In this document: positions 45,640 through 56,340 of the stretch, in pieces
Layout: every line of letters starts with the position of its first letter
Position numbering within the stretch: position 1 is the first letter of the stretch
From: Ctenosaura bakeri
Lineage: Eukaryota; Chordata; Lepidosauria; Squamata; Iguanidae
Length of the DNA stretch: 64,000 nucleotides
Direction: 5' to 3'
NCBI GenBank assembly: GCA_948474755.1
Contig: CAOLHI010001029.1
Location: 310,001 to 374,000 of the forward strand
The notes under the pieces: model-generated
Databases searched by the model: none
What the model was told of the DNA's origin: nothing
Seen by the model: the letters and a program-made list of their open reading frames with translations, nothing else
Translations under genes and position numbers: made by a program

Positions 45640-45810
45640 TTCAGATCCCCTTTCAGACACTGGGTAACCTTGGGCAAGTCACATTCTCTCAGCCTCAGAG
45701 GAAGGCAAAGGCAAACCCATTCTAAACAAATTGTGCAAAAACACCCAAAACCCTGTGTTAAGTTTACCTTAGGGTTGCCATAAGTTAGAAGTAACTTGAA
45801 GACATACAAC
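45640..45810 (+). mobile_element. tRNA-derived SINE, 5'-truncated
   Basis: GGTAACCTTGGGCAAGTCAC, CTCAGCCTCAGAGGAAGGCA and CTTAGGGTTGCCATAAGTTA belong to the same family as 28937-29175. The tRNA head is missing. Confidence 0.7.
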
Positions 45811-45854
45811 AATATAAGTGCCCCTGATAGCGGAAGGTTCTTTCTAGCCATCAT

Positions 45855-46045
45855 TTCTCTCCCTTGAAAACTGATTTATGGCAGCCGTAAGGTGAACCTA
45901 TCATGTGGGTTTTCTTGGCAAGATTTGTTACCTTTGCCTTTCTCTGGGGCTGAGGGAATGTGATTTGCCTGATGTTACCCAATGGGTTTCCACGACTGAG
46001 TGCAGATTCGGACCCTGGTCTCCAGAGTCATAGTTTGGGTGCAGG
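45855..46045 (-). mobile_element. tRNA-derived SINE, minus strand
   Basis: AAGGTGAACCTATCATGTGG, then GTTTTCTTGGCAAGATTTG and GGACCCTGGTCTCCAGAGTC, mark the antisense SINE. It faces the copy at 45640-45810. Confidence 0.7.
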
Positions 46046-46790
46046 CACACACCTGCCACTGTGTCCCTTTCATCAGGAACATGGCAGCAAGGTGTGTGTG
46101 CGGGCATCAAATCTGCTCCCTGTTTGCAAACAAAAGAGCAGTTTGGATGCACACACATGCCTGCTTCTGTTTTCCCTTCACACTCAGCAGGGAGTGTGGG
46201 CACAGAGGGACATGGTGAAAGGCATGTGTGCACATCCCAAGCACTCCCTCATTTGCAAATGAGAGAGCAGTTTGGGCATGTGTGCATAACTGCCACTGCG
46301 TCTCTTCCCTTAGAGACATGGCGGGAGTGGGTGGCACAGAAGGATATCTCAACCACTCCCTTGTTTGCAAATGAGAGAGCAGTTTGGGTGTGTGTACTCA
46401 CCTGCCACTGTGTTCCTTTCAGCACAGACACAGCAGCGGGGGGGGGGTGCAGAGGGACACGTTGGAAGGCATATGTGCTGGTGTTTAATTTTTTGCTTTT
46501 GTTTTTCAGTTATATAATCAATAAAAATTTTAAAAAATATATATATATAAAAAAAGGAAGGCATATGTGCATGCCCCAACTGCTCCCTCATTTGCAAATG
46601 AGAGAGAAATTTGGGCCTGTATATGTGCTTGCTACTAGATCCCTTTCATCAGGGATGTGGCAATGGGGTGTGTGTGGGCACAGAGAGACTCATCGGAAGA
46701 CACTTGTGCATACCCCAACTGCTCCTTTGTTTGCAAATGAGAGAGCAGTTCGGCTGCATACACACACCCGCTGCTGTCTCATTTCTCTTG
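46045..46790 (+). repeat. Tandem repeat, 110-140-bp units
   Basis: The phrase TTTGCAAATGAGAGAGCAGT or a close variant recurs near 46122, 46251, 46361, 46590 and 46730. Between these, each unit has CTGCCACTGTGTCCC-like, GGGCACAGAGGGACA-like and GGCATGTGTGCACACCCC-like blocks in the same order. Spacings are about 129, 110, 229 (with an insertion) and 140. A 259-residue open frame across it is a by-product of the repeat. Confidence 0.8.
46464..46570 (+). mobile_element. 77-bp retroposed fragment with 15-bp duplication
   Basis: GGAAGGCATATGTGC at 46464-46478 is exactly repeated at 46556-46570. Between them, 46479-46555 is AT-rich, contains ATCAATAAAAATTTT and ends in an A-rich tail. The structure is that of a severely 5'-truncated L1-type insertion. 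Confidence 0.7.
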
Positions 46791-46872
46791 CTGCCGCTGC
46801 TGTTGGTGTCCAGCAGCAGGGCTCAGCGGACCTCCTCTGAGGGCTCTGCAGACCTCAGGTTAAGAACCACTT

Positions 46873-47214
46873 GCCTAGAATATCCATATCCAAAAAGCCT
46901 CCTTCTGTGCTTAGGAATAAAAATATGATAGAGCATGAAACTGTCAATATTACAGGGGACTCAGAGTAACCAAAAATGTCTTGTAAAATGAGATTAAAAT
47001 TCTGTTCAGTGCAACATGCTGTCTTTAGGAAGCACTACCCAGAGGAAGCTCACAAGCAGGGCATTATAATCTCTCTCAGTTTTTGTCCATCAGGCTTCTC
47101 CATTCAGCAGGAGGCAAGATCTGGCATTTTGGGGATGGAGTTGCAGGAATCTATTGAAATAACATCCCTTTGTACATGTTGGCTGCCCACCCTACTGCTC
47201 AACAGTTTCCCTTC
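46873..47214. other. Intron, nothing recognised
   Basis: No supported feature. Confidence 0.3.
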
Positions 47215-47405
47215 TTGAGTTGATGTAATCTTGGGGTTGGTGTTGGAATCTTCCTGGCTTATAGTACAGGATGATTTCAACATCCGCTCTGAGACCATCT
47301 TGTCCGGAGCAACTCAGGACTTCACATTTGCCATAATAACTATAGGTCTGTCACAAGTGGTATCCGGCCTTACTTGGCAAATTTAGGAGGATGGTGTATG
47401 GAATA
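47215..47405 (+). mobile_element. L2-clade LINE endonuclease fragment
   Basis: The + strand encodes DDFNIRSETILSGATQDFTF then GLSQVVSG, which corresponds to GGFNIHTETTLSGAAQNFMS and GLSQVIIG in the L2 copy at 4514-4921. Confidence 0.75.
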
Positions 47406-48504
47406 GTCAGGAATACACTTAAAGAGAAGGGTTGGGATGAGAGCTATTTTACCTCAATTACTCTCATCAAAACTAAGCACTTGGTTGGGTAGTCAGTTTA
47501 GTAAAAATATTGCCAATTGAGTTTACAAACAGGGGAAAGAGGGGAAAAAAGGAAAAAACTTCTAACAAACACACACACAAATTATACAGCAATATGCAAA
47601 TATCACTCCAGCAACTGGAGCTTCAAAATTCAAAATGTAGCAGTAGTCAAATCTGAAGAAATAGCAAAGTTCTATTGGGGAACACTCCTTCAATAGAAGC
47701 AAATGAGAAAGAGTCTGATTCAAGCAAATGATAACACAGTTCATAAGTCCATTGATTCAGAGAGCTCAATGCATAGGGTGGAGAGTTATTTTCCCCCTTT
47801 GGGTCCAAAAGAGTTCATAAAATGGGTTCTTGGGGGTGTTCAGAGGAGTGGATTTCTGAGTTCTGCCCCCACCCCTTGTATCCAGAAAAATGTGGTGTCA
47901 TTGGGGTGGGCAGGGCAGTATTCCTTGGGTTTCAGGTCTCATTGAAACAGTGTACAATGGCAACTGGCAGTTTTTGGATTTGGTAGACTGGCACTGACAT
48001 CTTTTGGGGTGGTTCTTCACATTTCAGGGCAGAGTCATGGAGTTCCTGCATTTTTGAGGATGAATCTAGAGAGAGAGGTTAACTGTTGGGCCTTGCCAGC
48101 CAGAGTGGGGGCCAAGTCAAGCAAGGGCAATGGTGTCATATGGAGATTTTGGGCAGTGAAGCCTTGTGGGTGCTGTACTCAGAGGATGAAAAACTGGTGT
48201 TTTGGGACTGAGAGTGCATGGTATGCGAGCATGAGATGGTGACACTTGAGTTACCAGTAGGTCAGTAGACTGGAGTGCTGGATCTATGCAAGTCCAATGT
48301 GGCTTGGAGTGTGGACACAAGCATTGGGGAGTTTTGGGAACTGAGCTGAGGTTGGGCCAGTACTCCAGAGTCAGGAAAGACTGCCTGCCTAGCTATGAAG
48401 TGGAGATAGCCATAGCACAGACATTCCCAGAAGACATGCAAAGGCAGCCTGTAAAAGAAAATCAATGGCTGGGGAAAGCACAGATAGAAGATGGGTGACA
48501 TTTG
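47406..48504. other. Intron, nothing recognised
   Basis: No family or exon recognised. The 47700-48500 stretch is GC-balanced and may be a worn repeat. Confidence 0.3.
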
Positions 48505-49125
48505 GCTTGACCACAGTACATGTGAAAGAGATCTAAGAATCTTAGTAGACTACAAACTGAACATGATGCAGTGTGATGTAGGAGTATAGTGTCTGTTCTG
48601 CTTTGGTCAGACATCACCTGGAATACTGTATCCAGTTCTGGCCACCACAGTTCAGGATGGATTTTGAGACACTCGAACATGTCCAGAGGCGGACAATCAA
48701 AAGGATAAAATGCCTGCAAACCATGTCATATGAAGAACAGCCTAGGGAGCTAGGTATGTTTAACCTGGAGAAGAGAAAATTAAGAGGCGACATGATAGCT
48801 ATGTTTAAATATTTGAAGGGATGTCCTATGGAGGATGGAGTGAGCTTGTTTTCTGCTAATCCAGAGACCAGGACATAGAGCAGTAAAAAGAAATAGTAAA
48901 CAGTAAAAGAAATTCCACCCAAACATTAGGAAGAACTTTCTGATAGTAAGAGCAGTTTAATAGTGTAATATACTGTCTTAAAGTGTGGTTGACACCCCAT
49001 TCTTAGGAGACTTTTCAAGAGAGACTGGATAGGAGTGTTTTGATTGTGTATCCTGCATGGTAGCAGGTTGGACTTGATTGCCCTTGTGGTCTCTTCCAAC
49101 TCTTAAAATTCTATGATTCACATTT
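48505..49125 (+). mobile_element. CR1 LINE 3' part
   Basis: 48603-48878 encodes LEYCIQFWPPQFRMDFETLE, then LGMFNLEKRKLRGDMIAMFK and YLKGCPMEDGVSLFS, the CR1 C-terminus. The 3' end at 49070-49120 has GGTCTCTTCCAACTC and a TTCTATGATTC octamer region. Truncated at 5'. Confidence 0.85.
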
Positions 49126-49199
49126 TGGTTCTCACTCATTACTAGTCTCAGACATTAGTTTGGCATCTCTTCATCTTCACCTGAGTTAGAGTAAAAGGA

Positions 49200-49660
49200 C
49201 AAATAATATGGGATACATTACTATATGATGGCTTACTGAATGATGAAGACATTATAAAAAAAAGCTAAAGACACATTGGATAGATATTTTAAAGAAAATA
49301 CGAGACAAGAGACTCAGATAAAAACAGTTTGGGATGCGTCTAAAGCAGTGATGAGAGGATTTTTTTATCCAACAACGATGATTACAAGATAAGAAAAGAG
49401 ATGAAAAATACCAGAATTTATTGAAAGAACTTCTAGATAAAAGAAAAAGAATTTAAGGAAAATCTGGTCAAAGAAGCTATACAATTGGATATTAAAAAAA
49501 ACCAGCAGAAAGACATAGCAGTATTAACAACAGAAGACAGAGAAAAAAATGAAATATATGAAACAAACAGAATTTGAACAAGCAAACAAAATTGGGAAGT
49601 GGCTGGCTTACAGGATAAACAAGAAGAAAGAAAAAGGAAGATACTGCACTTGATGGCACC
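49200..49660 (+). mobile_element. L1 LINE ORF2 fragment
   Basis: The + strand, in broken frames, reads TQIKTVWDASKAVMRGFF, then a KRDEKYQ-LLKEL region, KDIAVLTTEDRE and QTEFEQANKIGKWLAYRIN. These are L1-type ORF2 blocks between the endonuclease and the RT. Stops are present. Confidence 0.7.
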
Positions 49661-51177
49661 CAGATGATCTCTCTCGTGGTGCCATGTTGATGTTATACAG
49701 CAGTGCTTCTCAAGCTTCTCAAGCTATCTGATGGGGAGGGGGGCAGTAATCCCCCCCGTATTTCTACTGGCTTATGGCCTGACATCAATTCATGAATCAC
49801 TGTTTTGAGTAGCACTGTGACACACTTTAGCATAATGGGCAAAACAATGGTGCTCCCAGTTTCTACTTCGGACAGCTGCTTCAAAATTATTCCACAGTCA
49901 ATGGGATCAAAAGTTACTGAGAGCTCCACTAGAGGGAGCAGGTTCTTCTCCCACAAGAGTCATCGATCTGTGTGATTATAGCTGTTTGAGTTCCAAAACT
50001 AGACTGGAAAACAGACTGAAATAAAGTATCAAATAATTATGAAGCTTACTATGATATTCTTAATCTTCTTTCCAATGACTGTTAACACTGAATTTGCTTT
50101 TTCGTTGCTGAAGCACATCACTGCGAAAAATTTATTCCAAAGAGAATTGATGTTCTCACAGACTTTTCTACTGATTGTAGGATTTCTTCTTGGGTAGTCA
50201 TTTTAGACTTCATCCATATATAAAATCCAATATTATAATATTAGAATACAGTACATAAGATTGAATTAAACATTGTTACTTACTGATTTAAGTTTTGTGC
50301 TAGTGCACATCTAATGTGTTTGTAGAGATCCTCCAAATGAATTTATATTTCCTCAAGAAAATGTGAAAGAAGTGATGGAGTTTTGAATGAGATGGCAGGC
50401 CTTAAATTCCAGATTTATACCTACTGAAAAGGAACAGATTTTGGAGAGGGATGATCTACATGTATATTAAATATGCTTTATCATCTTGTTCTTACTGGAG
50501 AGTGAAGCAATACCGGCATTTAGCACAAGGTGGTGTTTCAACCTTTTTTATGAATAGACAGTTCTCTGAATGATAACATTTTCATGGAGAAAAAATTGCT
50601 GCACAGATGATGTGTGTGCATTTCAAAATAGACTGTTTCCCAAGTTTTGAAAAGTCAACACATGCACCGCATTTTACTCATGGTTTAATTCAAAATACTA
50701 TCACTTAATTAAATTCTATGTGGCAAAAGTATAATAATGTAAAAATAAAAGTTGGTATTTATGACATAATCAAAAGCTGTGATTTCTGAATAATTTCTCT
50801 AATGCATATTTGTAAATGTAATAGATAGCTGTAACACATCTGTTCTCTTTGTCTTCACTTAAAATGTGGCACTATAATTGTACACAAACTGCAATATAGG
50901 ATTATGATTTGTATTTAAGAAAGTTGCCAATGATTTTTAAAGTGTGTGGTTTATCAGGCTCTTTCCGGACAAATGTTTGCTTTTGAATGATTTATCAGAC
51001 TCTTTCCAGACTATCTTTGTTATTGATTGATTGAAATACACTATTACAAGTCTTAAAATCTTAAAACAGACAAAAGCCTTAGAACAAAAATACTCATGGT
51101 TCATAAAACAAATAAAAGGCATAAAAATTAAAACAGTCTAATTAAAAAACCACATGAAAGCAACAGTAAGAATATAC
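49661..51177. other. Intron, mostly unassigned
   Basis: 49690-49990 may be an L2 remnant on minus, but this is weak. The rest is AT-rich with no features. Confidence 0.3.
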
Positions 51178-51560
51178 AATTTGTTCCTGTTAACTGTTGT
51201 CAATTTCAATTTATGGTGATCCTATGAATGAGAGATCTTCAAGATACCCTGTCATCAACAGGTCTGCTCAGGTCTTGGAGACTCTGCCATGGCTTCCATG
51301 ATTGAGTCTATCAATCTGTAATGCAGTCTTCTTTTCCTACTGCCTTCTACTTTACAAGTGTTATTGTCTTTTCCAGTGAGCCGTATCTTCTCCTATGTCT
51401 GAAGTACAGCAGTCTCAATTTAGTCTTCTAGGGAAAGATCAGGCTTGATTTGCTCTAAGACCCATTTATTTGTCCTTTTCTTTGGCATATTTCAAATGAG
51501 CTGATTTTCTTTCTTCCAGCTTTCTTCACTGTCCAGCTTTTACAACCATAGATAGGAAAT
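51178..51560 (-). mobile_element. LINE fragment, RT C-terminal region
   Basis: On minus, the stretch 51485-51560 encodes a block like CESWTVKKAGRKKISSFEIC, followed by KENKWVLEQIKPDLSLED toward 51420. These are from the C-terminus of a reptile non-LTR element. The left end matches 34820-34935. The frame is broken. Confidence 0.6.
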
Positions 51561-51749
51561 ACAAAGATGGCACAGAAATCCTAACTTTAATATACAATGA
51601 TATATTTTGTCTAGCTCTAGGATCTTGTATATTGTAAGAATAGACAATTAACTCCCCAATACTTAATGGAATAAAAGCTTCTGAAAAGGCACCAAAGATG
51701 GATACTTTTCCTAACACATCACAAAAAAAGTTCAACCCCTTATAAGAAG

Positions 51750-51900
51750 ATAGAAAGCTGTATTGTACCAAGTTAGATTCATTTATCCATCAAGTCCAGC
51801 AGGCTTCAGGCAGTATTGCTTCTTAGCCCTATCTGGATTGAATCTTGTACTTTGTGCTTGGAAAATATAGGTTTTACCACTGAGTTACAGCCCTTCCCTG
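51750..51900 (-). mobile_element. tRNA-derived SINE, minus strand
   Basis: On minus it begins CAGGGAAGGGCTGTAACTCA, then GTGGTAAAACC (A-box side), and runs to TGGATGATAAATG-like body sequence. It is the same family as 10229-10385. Confidence 0.65.
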
Positions 51901-51949
51901 TGAACCATTGTAGACTAGAATGCTAGTTGCCTACACAGTGTAACTCAAA

Positions 51950-52866
51950 GTAATGTTTTGACCAATCTTAAAAACCTTGGGGCAGAGGTGTAACAGGGAT
52001 GTAATCTGGAAGTAAGCAGGGTATGAAAAATGATAGCTTTTTTCCTATTGGTGACAAACCAGACAGAAATGGGAAAAGGCACTTTAGAGCCTCAGCTGCT
52101 ACCTTAGAATTCAGAAGCAATATTGGATCCAGGAACACCCTGCAACTATGATCCTTCCCCTTGAGAGAGACTGTGATTCTGTCACAGATGGGCACTTCTT
52201 CAGATAGCTTGCTAGCTAGATTTCCTATTGTAACCAATTCTATATTGTTTGGATTGAGCTTTATTCAGTCTCATTCAGTCCTGTGCTGCTTTCAGACTTG
52301 TTCACAGGAGCAGCTGCCTCAGTTGGAATGTGTTGAAACAAACAAATGGGGGGTACTATCAGCATATTGATTACTGCTGACTGATGCAGCTTCTTTCAGC
52401 AGTGTCATGTAGATGATACAAAGCTCAAAACAGAGTCATCAACTTCACTGGATCACTCCCATGTCCAAAAACTGACCCAGAACACCACCATCTGAAATCT
52501 GTTATCCAGAAAAAAGTGGAAGTACTGCAAAGTAGAATGACCACAAAGTAGTACCTTCAACCCAGATAGATAGCCCAGAAGGATACCATGGAGATTGTAC
52601 TGATGGCTAGCAAGAGTGCTAGGAAAGTCAACTCAGTTACTGCCACCTCCTGGTATGGTCATCAAGCAAAGCACCAAGGCAATCTTTGTTCCAAAATAAT
52701 AATCTGCCTTCAAAGCATCTGGGGTTGTGTTGTTATCATTCTTCAGCTTCTTGTTGCCAAATAGCAAATTAGAGACAGGCCTAAAGTTGTCAAAGTTAGC
52801 AAAATCTAATGAATTTTTGTTTGTAGTGGGAAGCTTCCATTTCCTTGAAGTGTCTGCTTCTATCAC
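51950..52866 (-). mobile_element. L2-clade LINE fragment
   Basis: Minus-strand 52633-52866 encodes FANFDNFRPVSNLLFGNKKL, the RT start block. 51968-52237 encodes EEVPICDRITVSLKGKDHSC and RVFLDPILLLNSKVAAEALK, a worn form of the L2 C-terminal VRSLGVLLDPxLSLEAQV block. The middle, 52240-52630, is frameshifted. Confidence 0.65.
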
Positions 52867-54649
52867 TGTGTAGACCTAGCATAATATTGGTCAGAACATT
52901 TAAAACCACTACATTTTAAAACAACCACAGATTTCAAAAACTGATGCACAGCAGAACTATTTTCTTTCTCTCTCTGTTTCTCTCTGTGCCTTTTCAATAA
53001 TGCGTATCCATTTCATTACTTTTGTTTGGTTTATTTATTTGACAGATCTATGTTCTTTTCTCTCTCTCCAAATGTTGTTGAAGAGCTTGTCAATTTCAAT
53101 ACTCTGCTTTTGATATAACAGACTTCAAATTAAGAAAGGTGTATGTAAAGAATTTTCCGCCAGCCTCTCCAGTTCCATTTATTTCTCACTCCCCCACAAT
53201 TTTAAAAAGAGGCCACACAGTCATATTACTCTTCCAAGTGAAACAACACTTTATTTTGCAAAGCTCACTGTTCCTCTTTTTCCAAAGCCATTTTGAACAA
53301 TAGAAAATGTCCAGAAGCCCTTGCAATATTGCAGGCCTCTGGGGAGTTTTCTCCTTATACTGCAAGCATAGGGCACTGGATGGGGAGTACCAGTTGCAGC
53401 AGGAAGTTGAGCTGGGACTGAAGGACAAGAGTGCTGCTGGCCGGGCAAAAGACAGACCTCTCTAAGGCTTTCTTCCTTCCTGGTTGGGATACATCTAAGA
53501 GCCAAATAGAAGGATTTCACAGAGAGAGGATACTCATGGGTATCTTCTTGGTGTTGGGTGGGTTTATGATTCTGGGGACTGGAGACTTATCAGCTGATGT
53601 ATATGGGATGGAGATGTCAGTCTTGCGGCAGCTCTGATTGGTCCTGAGCAGCTTTACTGGGGATAATACTGGCTCCCATGCTGAAGAAAGCTCTCACTTC
53701 TGCTCTAGAAGTATGTTCCATTTGATGGATAGAAGTGAGCAAAATGAATCTCCACCACATTATGATTTGTCACTATTAGTCCTTCAACTGCTATGAGATT
53801 GTTAGTTGTTTTTGCTGCTATCAACAATATATCTAAGCTGTCATGAAAATAGTGATACAGGGATGTAACTGAAATTCTTTGACATAGAAATGAGATCTAG
53901 ATTTAGGATAATATAATGTGTCAGTATTCCAACAAATTCTGACTTGCTAAGTGTTAAATCATATTTTCTGTATCTTATGCTGTTTTCTGTTTGTTCATAC
54001 ATCAAGAAATTCCAGGATGTCACCAAATGATTACTTGATTTGCAGTCATAGCTAGTTTCTTTTCTTTGACAAATGAATCTCTACACTGCATGTGTTTTTA
54101 AACATGCGCTTCTCATATTCATACTTAACCTGTTTAGGTACATATTTTGATATTTAATGTGAAATCTAATGAACTGGATGTATGGAAATAATGGTCAGAC
54201 ATTGACTAAGCCATGGGCATTATCAGTAAGATTATTGTACTCAGAGTTTAAAAAACAAGCATTGCCAAACTGAATTTGAATTATTTGAGTTACGTACAGC
54301 TGCAGAGCTACTTTTTGTATAAGTCTTCATATACATGTGTAAGAAATGCTCAGTTCATCATTTTGTAGGGAAGTCGTGGGACTGCCTGTTTTATTTTGGT
54401 TCCATTTGTAGACAATGCCTTCTTGTAATAGAGATGTTTCTGTTATAGAGATGTCACTGTTCTCTTTAAAAGGTGCCCCGCAGCATGCCTACTTATGTAT
54501 TCCAGAGTTCATTATTTTGTTTTGGCAACAGGTCCTTTGCACATGATCTTCTCTGTCACTCCTACAGAGAATTATGAAAGATACACTTTCTATTTATATG
54601 TGGAAACATGCACATACATCCAATGATCTCACCTCCAAGTTTAGAGACA
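52867..54649. other. Intron; possible retropseudogene at 53230-53520
   Basis: Minus-strand 53251-53520 is open for 89 residues and is followed by AATAAA in sense near 53256. This could mean an mRNA-derived copy, but I do not recognise the protein. No other feature is visible. Confidence 0.3.
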
Positions 54650-54810
54650 ATATGCCTCTGAGTGCCGGTTGCTGGGGAGCAACAGCAGGGGAAGACCATT
54701 GCCTTCAAACCAGCCTTATGGACTTCCTGGAGGCATCTGGTTGCCCATGGTGGGATACAGGATGCTTGACTAGATAGACCTTTGATTTTAGCCAGCAGGG
54801 CTCTTATGAT
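54650..54810 (+). mobile_element. SINE-like repeat, 3' part
   Basis: CTTCCTGGAGGCATCTGGTT, then GGATACAGGATGCTTGACTA, GATAGACCTTTGATTT and CAGCAGGGCTCTTATG, is a phrase common in reptile short repeats. The head is not clear. Confidence 0.5.
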
Positions 54811-55299
54811 TTTACATTCTGATGACTAAAATAATTTAGTCCATTTTATTTGTGGCACTTTAATATTAAAAATTATATATGGAGAAAATTATTCTTGGAA
54901 AAAATAGGCTACAGTGCAAAACTCCCTTACTGAGGAATAAGCTCCACTAAAAATATTACTCAATCCTTCTCAGTAAGCCTGCATGTGATTGTACTATTTA
55001 AAAAGATATTTGTTGTATTTTCAGTTGTACATAAAAGGATCTGACTACTGTATCCGAATTGTTTTTTCTCTGGTATGATTAAACACATCCTAAGACTTCT
55101 GGAATGAATGATTTTTTATACATTTTTTGATAAATCTGTAATTAAAATATCTCCAGTGTTTTAGTTTTTAGGAGGTAATAGTCACAGGCCTGTTTCTAGA
55201 AAAGGAGGCCTATATGTTATACATATTTGGTGTAAAATTATTATTGTTTTGCCTTATTTTGAGAAAGTAATATACATCTCCTCTGCATGTTATATGCAG
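54811..55299 (+). other. Intron just upstream of the RIMS2 exon
   Basis: AT-rich, with the 3' splice region at its end. The pyrimidine tract is weak (ACATCTCCTCTGCATGTTAT) before GCAG at 55296-55299. Confidence 0.6.
55296..55299 (+). promoter_or_regulatory. 3' splice site of the RIMS2 exon
   Basis: GCAG directly precedes the conserved VMWVC codons. The first codon, GTA, follows the AG, so AG/GTAATG could be mistaken for a donor. The reading frame settles it as the acceptor. Confidence 0.85.
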
Positions 55300-55568
55300 G
55301 TAATGTGGGTATGTAACTCGTGCCGAAAACAACAAGAAATCCTCACAAAATCTGGAGCCTGGTTTTATAACAGTGGTACAAATACGCCACAGAAGTCTGA
55401 TCAAGACGGTTTTAGAGGACTGCGAAACGAAGAAGCACCTCAGGAGAAAAAAGCAAAGCTGCAAGAGCAATCCATATCAGCATTGGAACGAGGTAGATCT
55501 CAAGGGCTCACAAGGCAAGAGTCCATAAACGGATCAGGAGGAAAGGTGGCAGGTGACACGGCAGATAG
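55300..55568 (+). CDS. RIMS2: RIMS2 internal exon (end of zinc finger and linker)
   Basis: RIM2 is an active-zone scaffold that binds Rab3 and Munc13 through an N-terminal domain with a FYVE-like zinc finger. It helps recruit calcium channels and prime synaptic vesicles. This exon starts in phase 0 with VMWVCNSCRKQQEILTKSGA, which includes the last CxxC pair of the finger (Cys 5 and 8 of the exon). It then has the RIM2-like linker WFYNSG, RGLRNEEAPQEKKAKL and SQGLTRQESI. It ends with two bases of the Arg codon at 55567-55568. The length is 269 bp. The Rims1 linker is quite different as I remember it, so RIMS2 is preferred. Compared with mammalian RIM2 from memory, about ten residues seem missing after the KL-x-EQ block. 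Flanking exons lie outside the window. There is no frame damage. Confidence 0.92.
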
Positions 55569-55574
55569 GTAAGG
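55567..55574 (+). promoter_or_regulatory. 5' splice site of the RIMS2 exon
   Basis: AG/GTAAGG at the end of the conserved frame is a near-consensus donor. It splits an AG-N codon, which fits the Arg that follows SD in RIM2. Confidence 0.85.
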
Positions 55575-55584
55575 AGCTGGTTCA

Positions 55585-56340
55585 TTTTACTATTTCTTTT
55601 TTTTAAAATTTTATTTTTATTAACAGTAACATTGTCCATTTAATAAAAAGAAGAAAAAAATTAATAGTGAAAATTGTCGTAAATAATTGGGTACATTCCT
55701 TTCTGACATACTGACATATGCTTTACAAAGTTACCTTAAATTTTTTTTGACATAACACTAGTACATTTTTCTTTAACCCATATTTCTTTCTGTATATACC
55801 TTTCTATTGAAACAGAAGGAAAGAAAAAAAAATTTAAAAAAATTATATAGAAAAAAAGAAGAACAAAAAAGGGTTCCTTCCTTCCTACCTGAACTTGAAA
55901 CCTATTTCATTATCTGTTATTTACACTTCCTTCCCCTTTATAGTAGTATTAAGCTAATGCTGAATACTCTGTTCAATTTGCTGACTTTTCTCCTTGTCCC
56001 ATAGAACTTATTCCTCTAATCCGTTATGTTATTTCAAGAAAACTGTAAATAACACTAGCATTCCTCAACAGTCAATGTTATATAAATAAAGCTGTTATGT
56101 CTACTTTACACTTACTTTTAGCTCATTTACCCCAATTGTTTCTGAGAAATTTCCAGACTGGAATTTTACTATTTCAAAGAGAGAGGTCATCCATTTTTGA
56201 GTCAGATTATCTTTGCATATTTTTTTTTTAGTAATTTCTTTTAACCAATAAGAGTCTAAATTGGAATTTAATAATTTTCAGAAGTATACAAAATCTTCAT
56301 TTATATACAGGTTATGTCAGGATGATGCTGTAAAAGAAAG
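55585..56340 (-). mobile_element. Probable antisense retroposon 3' end
   Basis: The left end is a T-rich tract (55594-55622), complementary to an A-rich tail with AATAAAAATAAAATT on minus. The following 700 bases are AT-rich and resemble an L1-type 3' UTR, but no coding block was found. Confidence 0.35.

Larger units (their letters stand above)
45458..46872. mobile_element. Second hAT-type element, heavily filled
   Basis: The left end GTGGTTCTTAACCTTTTC and the right end GGTTAAGAACCACTT are inverted repeats of the hAT/Charlie kind. Imperfect flanking repeats (TTGCCTAA at 45448-45455, TTGCCTAG at 46871-46878) suggest an old 8-bp duplication. The interior has two SINEs in opposite orientation, a tandem repeat block and a tiny retroposed insertion. 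No transposase was seen. Confidence 0.7.

Noticed and set aside
46045..46790. CRISPR-like array
   Set aside because: Whole 110-140-bp units repeat, not short identical repeats with unique spacers, and the sequence is vertebrate.
46061..46840. A 259-residue open frame
   Set aside because: It runs through tandem repeats and the micro-insertion, and its residues simply repeat the unit. There is no domain, and it starts and ends without context.
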